NCBI RefSeq assembly: GCF_030811715.1
Contig: NZ_JAUSRH010000015.1
Coordinates: forward strand, 25,120-89,119
Direction of reading: 5' to 3'
Origin: Sinomonas atrocyanea
GTDB lineage: Bacteria > Actinomycetota > Actinomycetes > Actinomycetales > Micrococcaceae
DNA: 64,000 nucleotides
Positions within the stretch are counted from its first letter, which is position 1. The number at the start of each line of letters is the position of its first letter. The notes beneath the pieces are model-generated. The model searched no databases. It saw nothing but the letters and a program-made list of their open reading frames with translations, and had not been told where the DNA came from. This document shows, piece after piece, positions 49,901 to 58,143 of the stretch. Position numbers and translations under genes: made by a program.

Positions 49901-51343
49901 ATGGCGAAGACCGCCACCGTCGAACGGCGTTCGATCGACTTCATCCCACCGGAGGAACGGCACGGCTCGCCGCGGAGCCTGATGTTCGTCTGGTTCGCGG
50001 CCAACACCTCCATCACCGCCGTGGTCACGGGAGCCCTGTTCGTCATCCTGGGCAACAGCGCGCTCTGGTCCATCCCGGCGATCATCATCGGCAACGCGGT
50101 GGGCGGCTTCTTCACCGCGCTCCACTCCGCGCAGGGGCCCAAGCTCGGGGTGCCGCAGATGATCCAGAGCCGGGCCCAGTTCGGCTACTTCGGCGCGATC
50201 CTGCCACTCGTCCTGGCCCTCATGATCTATGTGGGCTTCTACGCCACCGGTTTGGTCCTCGGCGGCCAGGCCATCGGGACGCTCTTCCACGTCCCGGCCC
50301 AGGTAGGCGCGATGGTCTTCGCGCTCATGTCCACTGCCCTGGCGATCGTCGGCTACCGCTGGATCCACAAGTTCTCCCACGTCGCCGCGGTGCTCAGCGC
50401 GGTGGTCTTCGTGATCCTGCTCGTCCGCATCATCTCGGAGAAGAACATCGGCGCGGTCGCCGAGACGCCCGCGTTCGACGGCGCCGCCTTCGTCCTGGGC
50501 ATCTCCCTCTCGGCCTCCTGGCAGCTGACCTTCGGCCCGTACATCGCCGACTACTCCCGCTACCTGCCCGAGGGCACCCCCAAGAAGGCAACGATCGGGT
50601 GGACGTTCCTCGGCAGCGTCCTCGGCGGCTCCCTCGCCATGACCCTCGGCGCCCTCGCCGCCGCCCTGGGCGGGAAGGCCTTCGGCCAGGACCAGGTCGG
50701 CTACCTCGCCGGACTCGGAGGCGCTATCTGGCCGCTCGTCCTGCTCGCGGTCGTGCTCGGCAAGCTCACCGGCAACACCCTCTCCTCGTACGGCGGGTAC
50801 ATGTCCCTGGCCACCATCGTCACGAGCCTCGTGGGCAAGGACCGGGTCGGGCCCCGGGCGCGCTCGGCCTACGTCCTGGTGATCTCGGCCGTCTCCCTGG
50901 GCATCGCCCTCGCGGCCAGCAGCAACTTCCTGGCCAACTTCACCGACTTCCTGCTGTTCCTGCTCTACTTCATGACCCCGTGGTCCGCCATCAACCTCGT
51001 CGACTACTACTGGGTCCGCAAGGAGCGGTACCGGATCTCGGAGCTGTTCAAGCGCGACGGCGAGTACGGACGCTTCAACAAGGGCGCGTTCATCGCCTAC
51101 GCCGTCGGCGTCCTCATCCAGATCCCGTTCATGAACAGCTCGCTCTACGTCGGCCCCATCGCCGACCTCCTCGGAGGCGCCGAGATCGCCTGGATCATCG
51201 GCCTCGTAGTCGCCGGCGGCCTCTACTACCTCTCATCCCGAGCCGTACGGCTCCAGACGGCCGACGCCGACCCTGCCGCCAGCGCAAGCCAGCCCACCCA
51301 GAACCCGGCGCCCGCCGCCGTCGCCCTTGAGGAGACCCTGTGA
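49901..51343 (+). CDS. NCS1-family permease 2
   Basis: 480 aa, ATG at 49901. N-terminal RRSIDFIPPEERHGSPRSL, helix 1 FVWFAANTSITAVVTGAL, GVPQMIQSRAQFGYFGA (helix 3 loop), FGPYIADYSRYLPEGT and STSS-type NTLSSYGGYMSL are NCS1 features; about 12 TMs. The N-terminus and helix 1 are of the cytosine/allantoin/hydantoin-like type and it differs from the permease at 17647. Likely import of a related N-heterocycle. The C-terminus is an Ala/Pro/Asp tail. Stop overlaps the next GTG. Confidence 0.86.
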   Translation: MAKTATVERRSIDFIPPEERHGSPRSLMFVWFAANTSITAVVTGALFVILGNSALWSIPAIIIGNAVGGFFTALHSAQGPKLGVPQMIQSRAQFGYFGAILPLVLALMIYVGFYATGLVLGGQAIGTLFHVPAQVGAMVFALMSTALAIVGYRWIHKFSHVAAVLSAVVFVILLVRIISEKNIGAVAETPAFDGAAFVLGISLSASWQLTFGPYIADYSRYLPEGTPKKATIGWTFLGSVLGGSLAMTLGALAAALGGKAFGQDQVGYLAGLGGAIWPLVLLAVVLGKLTGNTLSSYGGYMSLATIVTSLVGKDRVGPRARSAYVLVISAVSLGIALAASSNFLANFTDFLLFLLYFMTPWSAINLVDYYWVRKERYRISELFKRDGEYGRFNKGAFIAYAVGVLIQIPFMNSSLYVGPIADLLGGAEIAWIIGLVVAGGLYYLSSRAVRLQTADADPAASASQPTQNPAPAAVALEETL

Positions 51344-51996
51344 AGTACGATCCGTCCACCGAGCACAGCCCCCTGCCGTACTCGCCGTTCAAGAGCTGCA
51401 CCGTCCCGCGGCCCATCGGCTGGCTCTCCAGCGTCAGCCCCAACGGGGTCGAGAACCTCGCCCCATACAGCCAGTGGCAGAACCTCACCTTCGACCCGCC
51501 CATGGTCATGTTCTCCGCCAACCAGTACCCCGACGGCAGGCGCAAGGACACCGTCCTCAACGCCGAGCAGACCGGCTGGTTCGTGTGGAACATGGCCACC
51601 TACGACCTCCGCGAAGCAGTGAACATCTCAGCGATGGCCCTGCCATACGAGGAGAGCGAGTTCGACCGAGCCGGCATCACCAAGCGCTACGCCGAACTCT
51701 CCACCACCCCCATGGTGGCCGAGAGCCCGGTCCACTTCGAATGCCGCTACCTCTCCACCCACCGCATGACCGGCAACTCCAACGTCGGCACCATCGACAT
51801 CGTCTTCGCCCAGGTCGAGCGGATCCACATCAACGACGAGGTCATCACCGTGGACGGCCGCCTCGACATCGAGAAGATCCGCCCCCTCGCACGGATGGGG
51901 TACCACGACTACACGTCCATCACCGAGACCTTCGAAATGAACGTCCCCGAAGCCTCCGAGGCCGAGTCGTACGGACTCACGGGCCAACCTGCCTGA
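51340..51996 (+). CDS. DIM6/NTAB-type flavin reductase (stand-alone)
   Basis: 218 aa, GTG start within the permease stop (GTGA). Flavin-binding split barrel: SCTVPRPIGWLSSVSPNGV, NLAPYSQWQNLTFDPPMVMF, D-G-R-R-K-D-T-V-L-N. H-F-E-C-R-Y and the RLDIEKIRPLARMGYHDYT tail are typical of this reductase branch. It would supply reduced flavin to a two-component monooxygenase. No oxygenase is next to it, so it may serve the LLM enzyme at 11112 or one outside the window. A strong hairpin follows. Confidence 0.84.
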   Translation: MKYDPSTEHSPLPYSPFKSCTVPRPIGWLSSVSPNGVENLAPYSQWQNLTFDPPMVMFSANQYPDGRRKDTVLNAEQTGWFVWNMATYDLREAVNISAMALPYEESEFDRAGITKRYAELSTTPMVAESPVHFECRYLSTHRMTGNSNVGTIDIVFAQVERIHINDEVITVDGRLDIEKIRPLARMGYHDYTSITETFEMNVPEASEAESYGLTGQPA

Positions 51997-52008
51997 CACC
52001 AGAAGACC

Positions 52009-52041
52009 CGCGGCCCCTGCCCCCCCTAGGCAGGGGCCGCG
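52009..52041 (+). terminator. Strong hairpin terminator
   Basis: CGCGGCCCCTGCC (52009-52021) pairs perfectly with GGCAGGGGCCGCG (52029-52041), 7-nt loop, 12 nt after the reductase stop. Ends the permease-reductase operon. Confidence 0.82.
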
Positions 52042-52270
52042 CACCTGTTAAGCATGTGGCCGCCAGAAGGTCACCACGAACTCAGCGCCCGTCGCGTCAT
52101 TGGTTCCTTTGACGGGACGTCCCGACTGACTCCAAGGATTCCTCCCAACCGGTGGGGACTTCCTTGAAAATTCAACGGGGAGTCTCTGTCCCATCTGTCC
52201 CAGCAATGTGTCTCACTTCGGTATTCTCAACATTGGCATGTTTTGGCCTTTGACTGGACTGGGGGGCTTG

Positions 52271-52843
52271 ATGGCGCGGCTTGGGTATGCGCGGGTGAGT
52301 TCGGCCGAGCAGGACACTGCGTTGCAGATCCGAGAGCTCGACGCCGTCGGGTGCGAGCGGATCTACCGGGACCATGGGGTCAGCGGGACCCGTGCCAGTC
52401 GGCCGGAGCTGGACAGGATGCTCGACCGCCTCAGCCGCGGTGACGAGGTCGTGGTGTGGAAGCTCGATCGGCTCGGGCGCAACACACGCAGCCTGCTCGA
52501 GCTCCTCGACACCTTCAAGGCCAAGGGCATCAAGTTCCGCTCGCTGCGCGACGGCATCACCACCGACCCAGACACTGAGCTCGGCGGCGCCATGGCACAG
52601 GCGATGATCACCATCATCTCCGCCTTCGCCCAGCTCGAACGGGACCAGCTCTCCGAACGCACGAGAGCCGGCATGGCCATAGCGGCGGCCAACGGCCGCC
52701 AGGCTGGCCGGAGGGAGGTCACCGCCAGTGATCCGAAGGTGAAGCGTGCCCGCGAGCTCAAGGCACAGGGACTCAAGCCGGCGGACATCGGACGCGTCAT
52801 CGGCGTTGGCCGGGCGACGGTGTACCGGTACCTGAGCCTCTGA
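52271..52843 (+). CDS. Serine recombinase (Tn3-type resolvase/invertase family)
   Basis: 190 aa. Starts MARLGYARVSSAEQDTALQI with the catalytic Ser in ARVSS, then VVWKLDRLGRNTRSL (conserved Arg residues), the E-helix, and a C-terminal HTH (LKPADIGRVIGVGRATVYRYL). Full-length for Tn3 resolvases/DNA invertases. No transposase gene or clear terminal repeats were found nearby, so it may be a plasmid multimer-resolution enzyme or a leftover of a transposon. Upstream 52140-52270 is AT-richer and could hold the res site. Confidence 0.88.
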   Translation: MARLGYARVSSAEQDTALQIRELDAVGCERIYRDHGVSGTRASRPELDRMLDRLSRGDEVVVWKLDRLGRNTRSLLELLDTFKAKGIKFRSLRDGITTDPDTELGGAMAQAMITIISAFAQLERDQLSERTRAGMAIAAANGRQAGRREVTASDPKVKRARELKAQGLKPADIGRVIGVGRATVYRYLSL

Positions 52844-53037
52844 CGACCGAGGGGTGAACCTCGCTCTCCGCTCCTGGCGGACGCCCGACCTCAGGCGGGA
52901 GGGACCGCAGACCTCAGCAGAGGCCCCTTCACCGCAGGCGCCGCATGATCCCGGGAGCGCGGATGCGCGCTGGCTCCAACGCAACGCGTGTACAGCGATT
53001 GCTCGGTCGCTCCTTGATCCCTGCCTCTCGCCCAGTT

Positions 53038-53457
53038 TCAGGCGAGCTCCTGGTATGCCTCGTCCGTCACCGGCTCGAGCCATTCGTTGCTGACGTCCTG
53101 ACCGGGGGTGATGAAGGCGAGGTGGCTAAACCATGAATTGGCCTTCGCGCCGTGCCAGTGCTTGGTGCCCGCCGGGACGCGGACCACCGATCCGGGCTCG
53201 AGGCTGGTCGGGGCCTCGCCCTCGGCCTGGTACCAGCCGCTGCCCGCCGTGCACAGGAGTATCTGGTCGCCGCCGCCTCCGCTTCCATGGTGGACGTGCC
53301 AGTTGTTGCGACATCCCGGTTCGAAGGTCACATTGCTGACGCCGACGCTCCCCTGGGTGATGAGCGGCGCGAGGTAGCTCTGCCCGGTGAAGTACTGGGC
53401 ATACGCGTCGTTGGGCTGCCCGAGGGGGAAGATCTGGTCGAAGTGGCTGTCCGTCAT
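53038..53457 (-). CDS. Cupin-domain protein
   Basis: 139 aa. Cupin motif 1 as NNWHVHHGSGGGGDQILLC (metal His residues) and motif 2 as VRVPAGTKHWHGA; ends with the LEPVTDEAYQ tail of the cupins associated with carboxymuconolactone-decarboxylase proteins. Leftward, last gene of a redox group (SDR, AKR, NAD-binding, CMD). Possible role in quinone or aldehyde metabolism; exact activity unknown. Confidence 0.82.
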   Translation of the reverse strand: MTDSHFDQIFPLGQPNDAYAQYFTGQSYLAPLITQGSVGVSNVTFEPGCRNNWHVHHGSGGGGDQILLCTAGSGWYQAEGEAPTSLEPGSVVRVPAGTKHWHGAKANSWFSHLAFITPGQDVSNEWLEPVTDEAYQELA

Positions 53458-53598
53458 GTTTATTCCTCTTCTGTTCGCTGTCGACGTGGGTCGGCGCGAC
53501 CTGCGCTGTCCACGCCGGGCATCGTCCCCGATCGGGGCCGGCAGTCCCTGTCAGTACGTGGGATTCGCTCGTGGCGCTTCAGCCCCGGTGGTGAGGGC

Positions 53599-54456
53599 CT
53601 ACGCCTGCTCCTCCACCTTCGGCGTGGGCGCGAGGCCCGCGAGGGGTCCGTAGAAGTGGGAGGCCGTGCCGCCGCCGTCGATGAGGATGTCGCTTCCGGT
53701 GATGAACGCGCCACGGTCGGTCAGGAGCAGCTCGGCCACGGTGGCGACCTCGTCGGGGGTGCCGGCGCGCCCGGCGGGGGCGAGCTCGAGCATGCGGCGG
53801 TAACCGGCCCCATTGGCGCCGGCGAGCTCGTCGCGGGCGAGCGGGGTGATGATGATGCCGGGGCTGATGGCGTTCACCCTGGCTCCGCGCTCTCCCCAGT
53901 GGATGGCCTCGGCCTGGACACGCAGTACGTTGGCGCGCTTGGAGATCTGGTAGGCGTGCAGGCCATCGCTGAGGCTTTCCGGCTGCAGCATTGCCAGGGT
54001 GAGGAGCTCGTCGGCAGGGGCCGTCGCCAGCTGGCGGTCCTCCTCCGGTGTGAGGGCGGGCAGCCGGTGCCCGGACTGGGAGGCGATCACGACGCCCGCC
54101 CCGCCCGGGGCGATGACGTTCCCGAACTCCTCGAGGACGACGGCGGTGCCATACAGGTCGACGCGAAGGATCTGCTCGATGCTGGCCTGGCTGGCCGAGA
54201 CGCCTGCAGCATGGACGACGGCGATGACCTCGCCGAGCCCCGCTGCCTGCGCTGCCAAGGCGTGCACGGACTCCCGGGAGGAGGCGTCGACGACGGCGGT
54301 CGTGGCGTCGAAGCCGGCGTCAGCGAGGACGGCGGCCGCGGCGTCGGCGTTGTCCTGCTTCAGGTCGGCCAGCAGGACGTGCCGTCCGGGGCTGACTCGG
54401 CGGGCGATGGCCTGGCCGATCGACCCGGCTCCGATGACGACGGTGACGCTGCTCAT
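53599..54456 (-). CDS. Short-chain dehydrogenase/reductase
   Basis: 285 aa from ATG 54456. Cofactor motif VVIGAGSIGQAIA (shorter than TGxxxGIG), Asp in LLADLKQD (NAD-type), VVHAAGVSAS, active-site Ser in VIASQSGH, Tyr-Lys in YQISKRAN, and ISPGIIITPLARDE. C-terminus ILIDGGGTAS. The GxGxIG variant is found in a subgroup of SDRs in stress operons. Upstream frame is noise. Spacing to the AKR gene is 20 nt. Confidence 0.85.
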   Translation of the reverse strand: MSSVTVVIGAGSIGQAIARRVSPGRHVLLADLKQDNADAAAAVLADAGFDATTAVVDASSRESVHALAAQAAGLGEVIAVVHAAGVSASQASIEQILRVDLYGTAVVLEEFGNVIAPGGAGVVIASQSGHRLPALTPEEDRQLATAPADELLTLAMLQPESLSDGLHAYQISKRANVLRVQAEAIHWGERGARVNAISPGIIITPLARDELAGANGAGYRRMLELAPAGRAGTPDEVATVAELLLTDRGAFITGSDILIDGGGTASHFYGPLAGLAPTPKVEEQA

Positions 54457-54476
54457 GGTGCTCCTTCCTTTCTGTC

Positions 54477-55358
54477 TCAGGCTTCTGGGATGACCATGGC
54501 GAACCGTTCGGCGCGCACTTGGTCGGGGTCGGGTCCGTTGCGCACACCGGTGTCGAGGGAATCGATGCGGGCGAGCTCCTCGGCTGTGAGCTCGAAGTCG
54601 AAGACGTCGAAGTTCTCGGCGATGCGGCCGGGGTTGACTGACTTGGGGATGGCCGAGCGGCCCTGCTGGAGGTGCCAGCGCAGCATCACCTGGGCGGGGG
54701 TCCTGCCGTGCGTCGTGGCCAGTTCCCCGATAACCGGGTCCTGCATGACGTTCCTGCGTTCGTTGCCCCAGCCCGGGTAGAAGGTGATGCCTCCGATGGG
54801 CGACCAAGCCTGGGTCAGGATGCCGTTCGCTGCGTCGGTCTCCTGCACTTCGGGCTGGGTGAAGTAGGGGTGGAGCTCCACCTGGTTCACTGCGGGGACG
54901 ATGTCGGTCGCGGCGAGCAGCCGCTGGAGGTGGTGTGGCATGAAGTTGCTGACGCCGATGGCGCGCACACGCCCGTTGGCGAGCAGGGCCTCCAGTGCCC
55001 TGTAGGCGTCGATTGTCTTCTCGAAGCGGTCGGGAGCGGGCTGGTGGAGGATGAGCAGGTCGATCTGGTCGAGGCCGAGCTTGGCGGCAGCCTTCTCCCA
55101 GGCGTGCAGGGTCTGGTCGTAGCCGTAGTCGCTGACCCAGACCTTGGTCTCGATGAACACTTCGGAGCGGTCGAGGCCGGAGCGGCGCAGGCCCTCCCCC
55201 ACTTCGCGCTCGTTGCCGTACGCTGCCGCGGTGTCGATGTGCCGGTAGCCGGCGGCCAGGGCGGCCTCCACAGCCGCGGTCGTCTCCTCCGGGGCGCTCT
55301 GGAAGACCCCCAGGCCGAGGGCCGGCATCGTGACGCCGTTGTTGAGAGTGAGTTCCAT
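54477..55358 (-). CDS. Aldo-keto reductase 1
   Basis: 293 aa. The second of two close ATGs (55364, 55358) has AAAGG at better spacing. AKR tetrad: Asp in YRHIDTAAAYGNE with Tyr, Lys in IETKVW, His in LLILHQP. Contains GVSNF and NQVELHPYF, and C-terminal IPKSVNPGRIAENFDVFDF. Reduces aldehydes or ketones with NADPH. Part of the leftward redox group. Confidence 0.87.
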   Translation of the reverse strand: MELTLNNGVTMPALGLGVFQSAPEETTAAVEAALAAGYRHIDTAAAYGNEREVGEGLRRSGLDRSEVFIETKVWVSDYGYDQTLHAWEKAAAKLGLDQIDLLILHQPAPDRFEKTIDAYRALEALLANGRVRAIGVSNFMPHHLQRLLAATDIVPAVNQVELHPYFTQPEVQETDAANGILTQAWSPIGGITFYPGWGNERRNVMQDPVIGELATTHGRTPAQVMLRWHLQQGRSAIPKSVNPGRIAENFDVFDFELTAEELARIDSLDTGVRNGPDPDQVRAERFAMVIPEA

Positions 55359-55447
55359 GGTCATGCCTTTCACAGTGCACCTAGGCAGAGGGTGTACAGG
55401 GGTCGGAATTTTGTGTGGAATGCGATGCGTGCCGGCGCCCCGGCTGC

Positions 55448-56227
55448 CTACTGCTTGAGGTGGGCGGCGGTGACCTCGTCGAGGTCCCGTCGGACCTCTG
55501 CCGGTTCGCCCTCGAGCGGGAGGTTCTCGGCGTCCTCGGCGGCGTCGAGGGAGCCGGCCGGGTCGGCGGCCAGGGCTGCGAAGACCGGGGCGAGGTCGTC
55601 CTGCTCGGGTCCGTGCTCGGAGACGAGTTCGAAGGTCCTGTGGTCGGCGGCGTCGGTGCTGAGGCTGTCGATGAGGACGCGGGCGATCTCGTCGCGGGCG
55701 ATGACTCCGTCGGCGGGGCTGCCGGACTGGCGGGTGTCGCCCTGGAGCATGACGATGGTGCGCTGGTCGGGGCTGTTGTAGTCGAACCAGCCCGGCCGCA
55801 CGATCGTGTACTGGTTGCCGCTGGCCCGGACGAGCCGCTCGGAGCGGCGCTTCCATTCGGCGTAGCCGGAGCCGCGTCGGGTGGCGCCGATGACGCTCAT
55901 GAGCGCGATCCGCGCGGGCCGGCCGCCGAGGGCCGAGAGGATGTTGCGGACGCCGCCGTAGTCGATCTCCCTGACGTCCGGCTCGCTGGTGCTCGAGCCG
56001 TGCGTGAAGACCACGGCGTCGGCCCCCTCGACCGCGGCCTTGAGGGTCTCCGGCCTGGTCAGGTCGCCGACGAACCTCGCCGCCCCCGCCGGGAGGGTGC
56101 GGGCGCGGGAAGAGTTACGCACGAGGACGCGGACGGTGAGGCCCTGGCGGAGGGCCTCGGCGACGGCGTGGCGGCCGACGCTGCCGGTAGCGCCGACGAC
56201 GAGGACGGTCTGGGGGCGGTCTGTCAT
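55448..56227 (-). CDS. NmrA/SDR-a-type NAD(P)-binding protein
   Basis: 259 aa. N-terminal VLVVGATGSVGRHAVAEAL, VRVLVRNSSRA (Arg-rich NADP loop), VVFTHGSS, YTIVRPGWFDYN. Atypical SDR; may act as reductase or redox sensor. Ends with the EDLPL-type tail (AEDAENLPLEGEP, VRRDLDEV). Overlaps the CMD gene by 4 nt, hence co-transcribed. Confidence 0.82.
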   Translation of the reverse strand: MTDRPQTVLVVGATGSVGRHAVAEALRQGLTVRVLVRNSSRARTLPAGAARFVGDLTRPETLKAAVEGADAVVFTHGSSTSEPDVREIDYGGVRNILSALGGRPARIALMSVIGATRRGSGYAEWKRRSERLVRASGNQYTIVRPGWFDYNSPDQRTIVMLQGDTRQSGSPADGVIARDEIARVLIDSLSTDAADHRTFELVSEHGPEQDDLAPVFAALAADPAGSLDAAEDAENLPLEGEPAEVRRDLDEVTAAHLKQ

Positions 56228-56985
56228 GGGTTCTCCTTCAGGGTGGTCTGGTCGAGCACGCGCAGGGCGTTGAGGGTGCGCGGGTAGCCGATGTAGGGGA
56301 TGAGCTGGGTGAGCACGTCCAGCAGCAGGGCGCGGTCGTTGCCCACGTTGAGGTTGGCGCGGACGTGGCCGGCGAGCTGGGGTTCGCAGCCGCCGAGGGA
56401 GGCGAGCATCGCGAAGGTGAGCAGTTCCCGGGTCGGCACGTCGATGCCGGTGCGGGTGAGGTGGTCGCCGAAGCAGTTGCCGGCGAGGTACTGGTGGATG
56501 TGCTTCTCGTCCTCGGGGGCGTTGGAGCGCATGGCGTCGACGGCCTGGGCGCCGACGATTCGCTTCTGCACAGCCAGGCCTTCCCGCATCCGAGTCACGG
56601 GATCGGTGGTGGACTGGCCGGGCAGCGGCAGCTCGACCCCGCGCTCGGCCAGGACGTCGTTGGTGGCGTGGAGGAAGTCGAAGACCTTGGCCATCCCGAC
56701 GTAGGGCACGGCCTGGTAGAGGACCTCCTTGGCCTCGACCGCGGTGACGCCCACGGTCAGCGCGGCCCCGAGCATGACCCGGTACCCGCCGAGGGCCTGG
56801 CACGCGATCAGGGACGCGAGCTGGGTCATCAGGCGCAGCCGAGGGTCGAGGTCGTCGTGGGCGAGGACCTCGTCGAAGGCGAAGTTGTCGAAGTACTCGA
56901 TCAGCTCCGGGTCGGTCTTCGCGAGGGTGGACACGTGGCCGGGGAAGAGCGCGTCGTGGTTGCGCCGGGCGTTCTCGGTGGGCAT
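56224..56985 (-). CDS. Double carboxymuconolactone-decarboxylase-like protein
   Basis: 253 aa with two CMD repeats: LRLMTQLASLIACQALGGYR (about residues 50-70) and ELLTFAMLASLGGCEPQLAG (about 180-200). The second repeat ends in the usual NLNVG...LLDVLTQLIPYIGYPRTLNAL helix pair. The CxxC of peroxidase-type AhpD is absent. Two-repeat CMDs often accompany cupins and AKRs, as here. First gene of this leftward operon. Confidence 0.84.
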   Translation of the reverse strand: MPTENARRNHDALFPGHVSTLAKTDPELIEYFDNFAFDEVLAHDDLDPRLRLMTQLASLIACQALGGYRVMLGAALTVGVTAVEAKEVLYQAVPYVGMAKVFDFLHATNDVLAERGVELPLPGQSTTDPVTRMREGLAVQKRIVGAQAVDAMRSNAPEDEKHIHQYLAGNCFGDHLTRTGIDVPTRELLTFAMLASLGGCEPQLAGHVRANLNVGNDRALLLDVLTQLIPYIGYPRTLNALRVLDQTTLKENP

Positions 56986-57107
56986 GCGGATGTTCCTCTC
57001 GATCCCCGGGCGGGGAAGTCGGTGGATGCGGCCAGCTCGGCCTGGGCGTCCGGTGATGCCCCCTCCGGGGCGGCTGTCGACGCCGGTAATCAGCCGGGCC
57101 TTCTCCG

Positions 57108-58010
57108 TCAGGCCTCTCCCCTGGAGTCAGTGGGCAGCTCTTCTGGCGTCCGGGTCTCTGCCTGGACGTTCGTGGCGGCCCAGCTGGCCAGGAGCCTGAG
57201 GCGTTCGTCGCTGGGCGAGCCGGGTAGGGCGGTGTAGGCGAACATGGTCCAGCCCGGGTTGGCGGGCAGTTCCATAGCCTCGTAGTCGAGTTCGAGGTCG
57301 CCGACGACGGGGTGGTGGATGCGCTTGATGCCCGTGCGGTGGAAGCGGACGTCGTGCGCTGCCCAGCGGGTGCTGAAGTCCTTGCTGCCGGCGGCGAGCT
57401 CGCCGATCAGGTCGGTCAGGCCCTTGTTGTGCGGATTCCGGCCGGCGTACCCGCGCAGTGTGGCGACGACCTCGTCCATGTTCTTCTTCCAGTCCGGGTA
57501 GAACTCCTGCGCAGCCGGGTCGAGGAAGAGGAAACGGGCGTTGTTGGGCGGGGTCCCGCCGCCCTCCAGCACGGGCGCGTAGAGCGCGCGGCCGAGGGCG
57601 TTCATGGCGACGAAGTCCATACGCTCGTTGCGGACCCACACAGGGGCATCGGTGACGGCGTCGAGGAGGCGCTGCAGGCTCGCCCTCACCTGCGGCTTCG
57701 AGGACGGGCGACGGCGTGTGGCCGGCTGGCGCTGTGCCGCGCGGGCGAGGTCGAACAGGTGGGTGGCCTCGGCCTCGTCAAGCTGGAGGGCACGGGCGAT
57801 CGAGTCGAGGATCTCGTCCGAGGCGCCGGAGAGGTCGCCACGCTCGAGCCGGGCGTAGTAGTCCACGCTCACGTTGGCGAGCAGGGCGACCTCCTCGCGC
57901 CGGAGCCCGGGCACCCGCCGTCGGCTTCCCCCGACGATCCCGGCCTGCTCCGGGGTGACCTTGGCGCGCCGGGTGCGCAGGAAGTCGCGCACCTCCGTTC
58001 TGCTGTCCAT
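57108..58010 (-). CDS. XRE-family regulator with MmyB-like ligand domain
   Basis: 300 aa. HTH LRREEVALLANVSVDYYARL near residues 37-58; C-terminal MmyB/LytR-type PAS-like domain (VRNERMDFVAMNALGRALYA; HHPVVGDLELDYEAMELP). Such regulators in actinobacteria control nearby SDR, AKR and efflux genes. Divergent from the MFS pump, with the 30-bp element at 58047 between them. A second copy of that element precedes the AKR at 61357, so both are likely targets. Confidence 0.85.
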   Translation of the reverse strand: MDSRTEVRDFLRTRRAKVTPEQAGIVGGSRRRVPGLRREEVALLANVSVDYYARLERGDLSGASDEILDSIARALQLDEAEATHLFDLARAAQRQPATRRRPSSKPQVRASLQRLLDAVTDAPVWVRNERMDFVAMNALGRALYAPVLEGGGTPPNNARFLFLDPAAQEFYPDWKKNMDEVVATLRGYAGRNPHNKGLTDLIGELAAGSKDFSTRWAAHDVRFHRTGIKRIHHPVVGDLELDYEAMELPANPGWTMFAYTALPGSPSDERLRLLASWAATNVQAETRTPEELPTDSRGEA

Positions 58011-58046
58011 GATTCGAGGCTACGTCGCAGGCGAGACCGGTGGGGC

Positions 58047-58076
58047 GCCCTGCCAGTACACGGATGAGCGGTCACT
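58047..58076. promoter_or_regulatory. Shared 30-bp regulatory element, copy 1
   Basis: Begins GCCCTGCCAGTACACGGATG and ends AGCGGTCACT. 28 of 30 bases match the element at 61122-61151. Both lie in divergent intergenic regions of the redox cluster. Best explained as the operator or promoter of the XRE regulon. Confidence 0.6.
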
Positions 58077-58143
58077 TCTTCTGCCCCGCAGGAACGGATT
58101 CCCTTGAAGGGAAGCTGCCGGCGAGAGTTCTGGATGGAGAGAG

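Noticed and set aside
52140..52270. AT-richer DNA before the serine recombinase, possible res site or transposon end
   Set aside because: I could not find clear paired dyads or Tn3-type terminal repeats, so no site is called.
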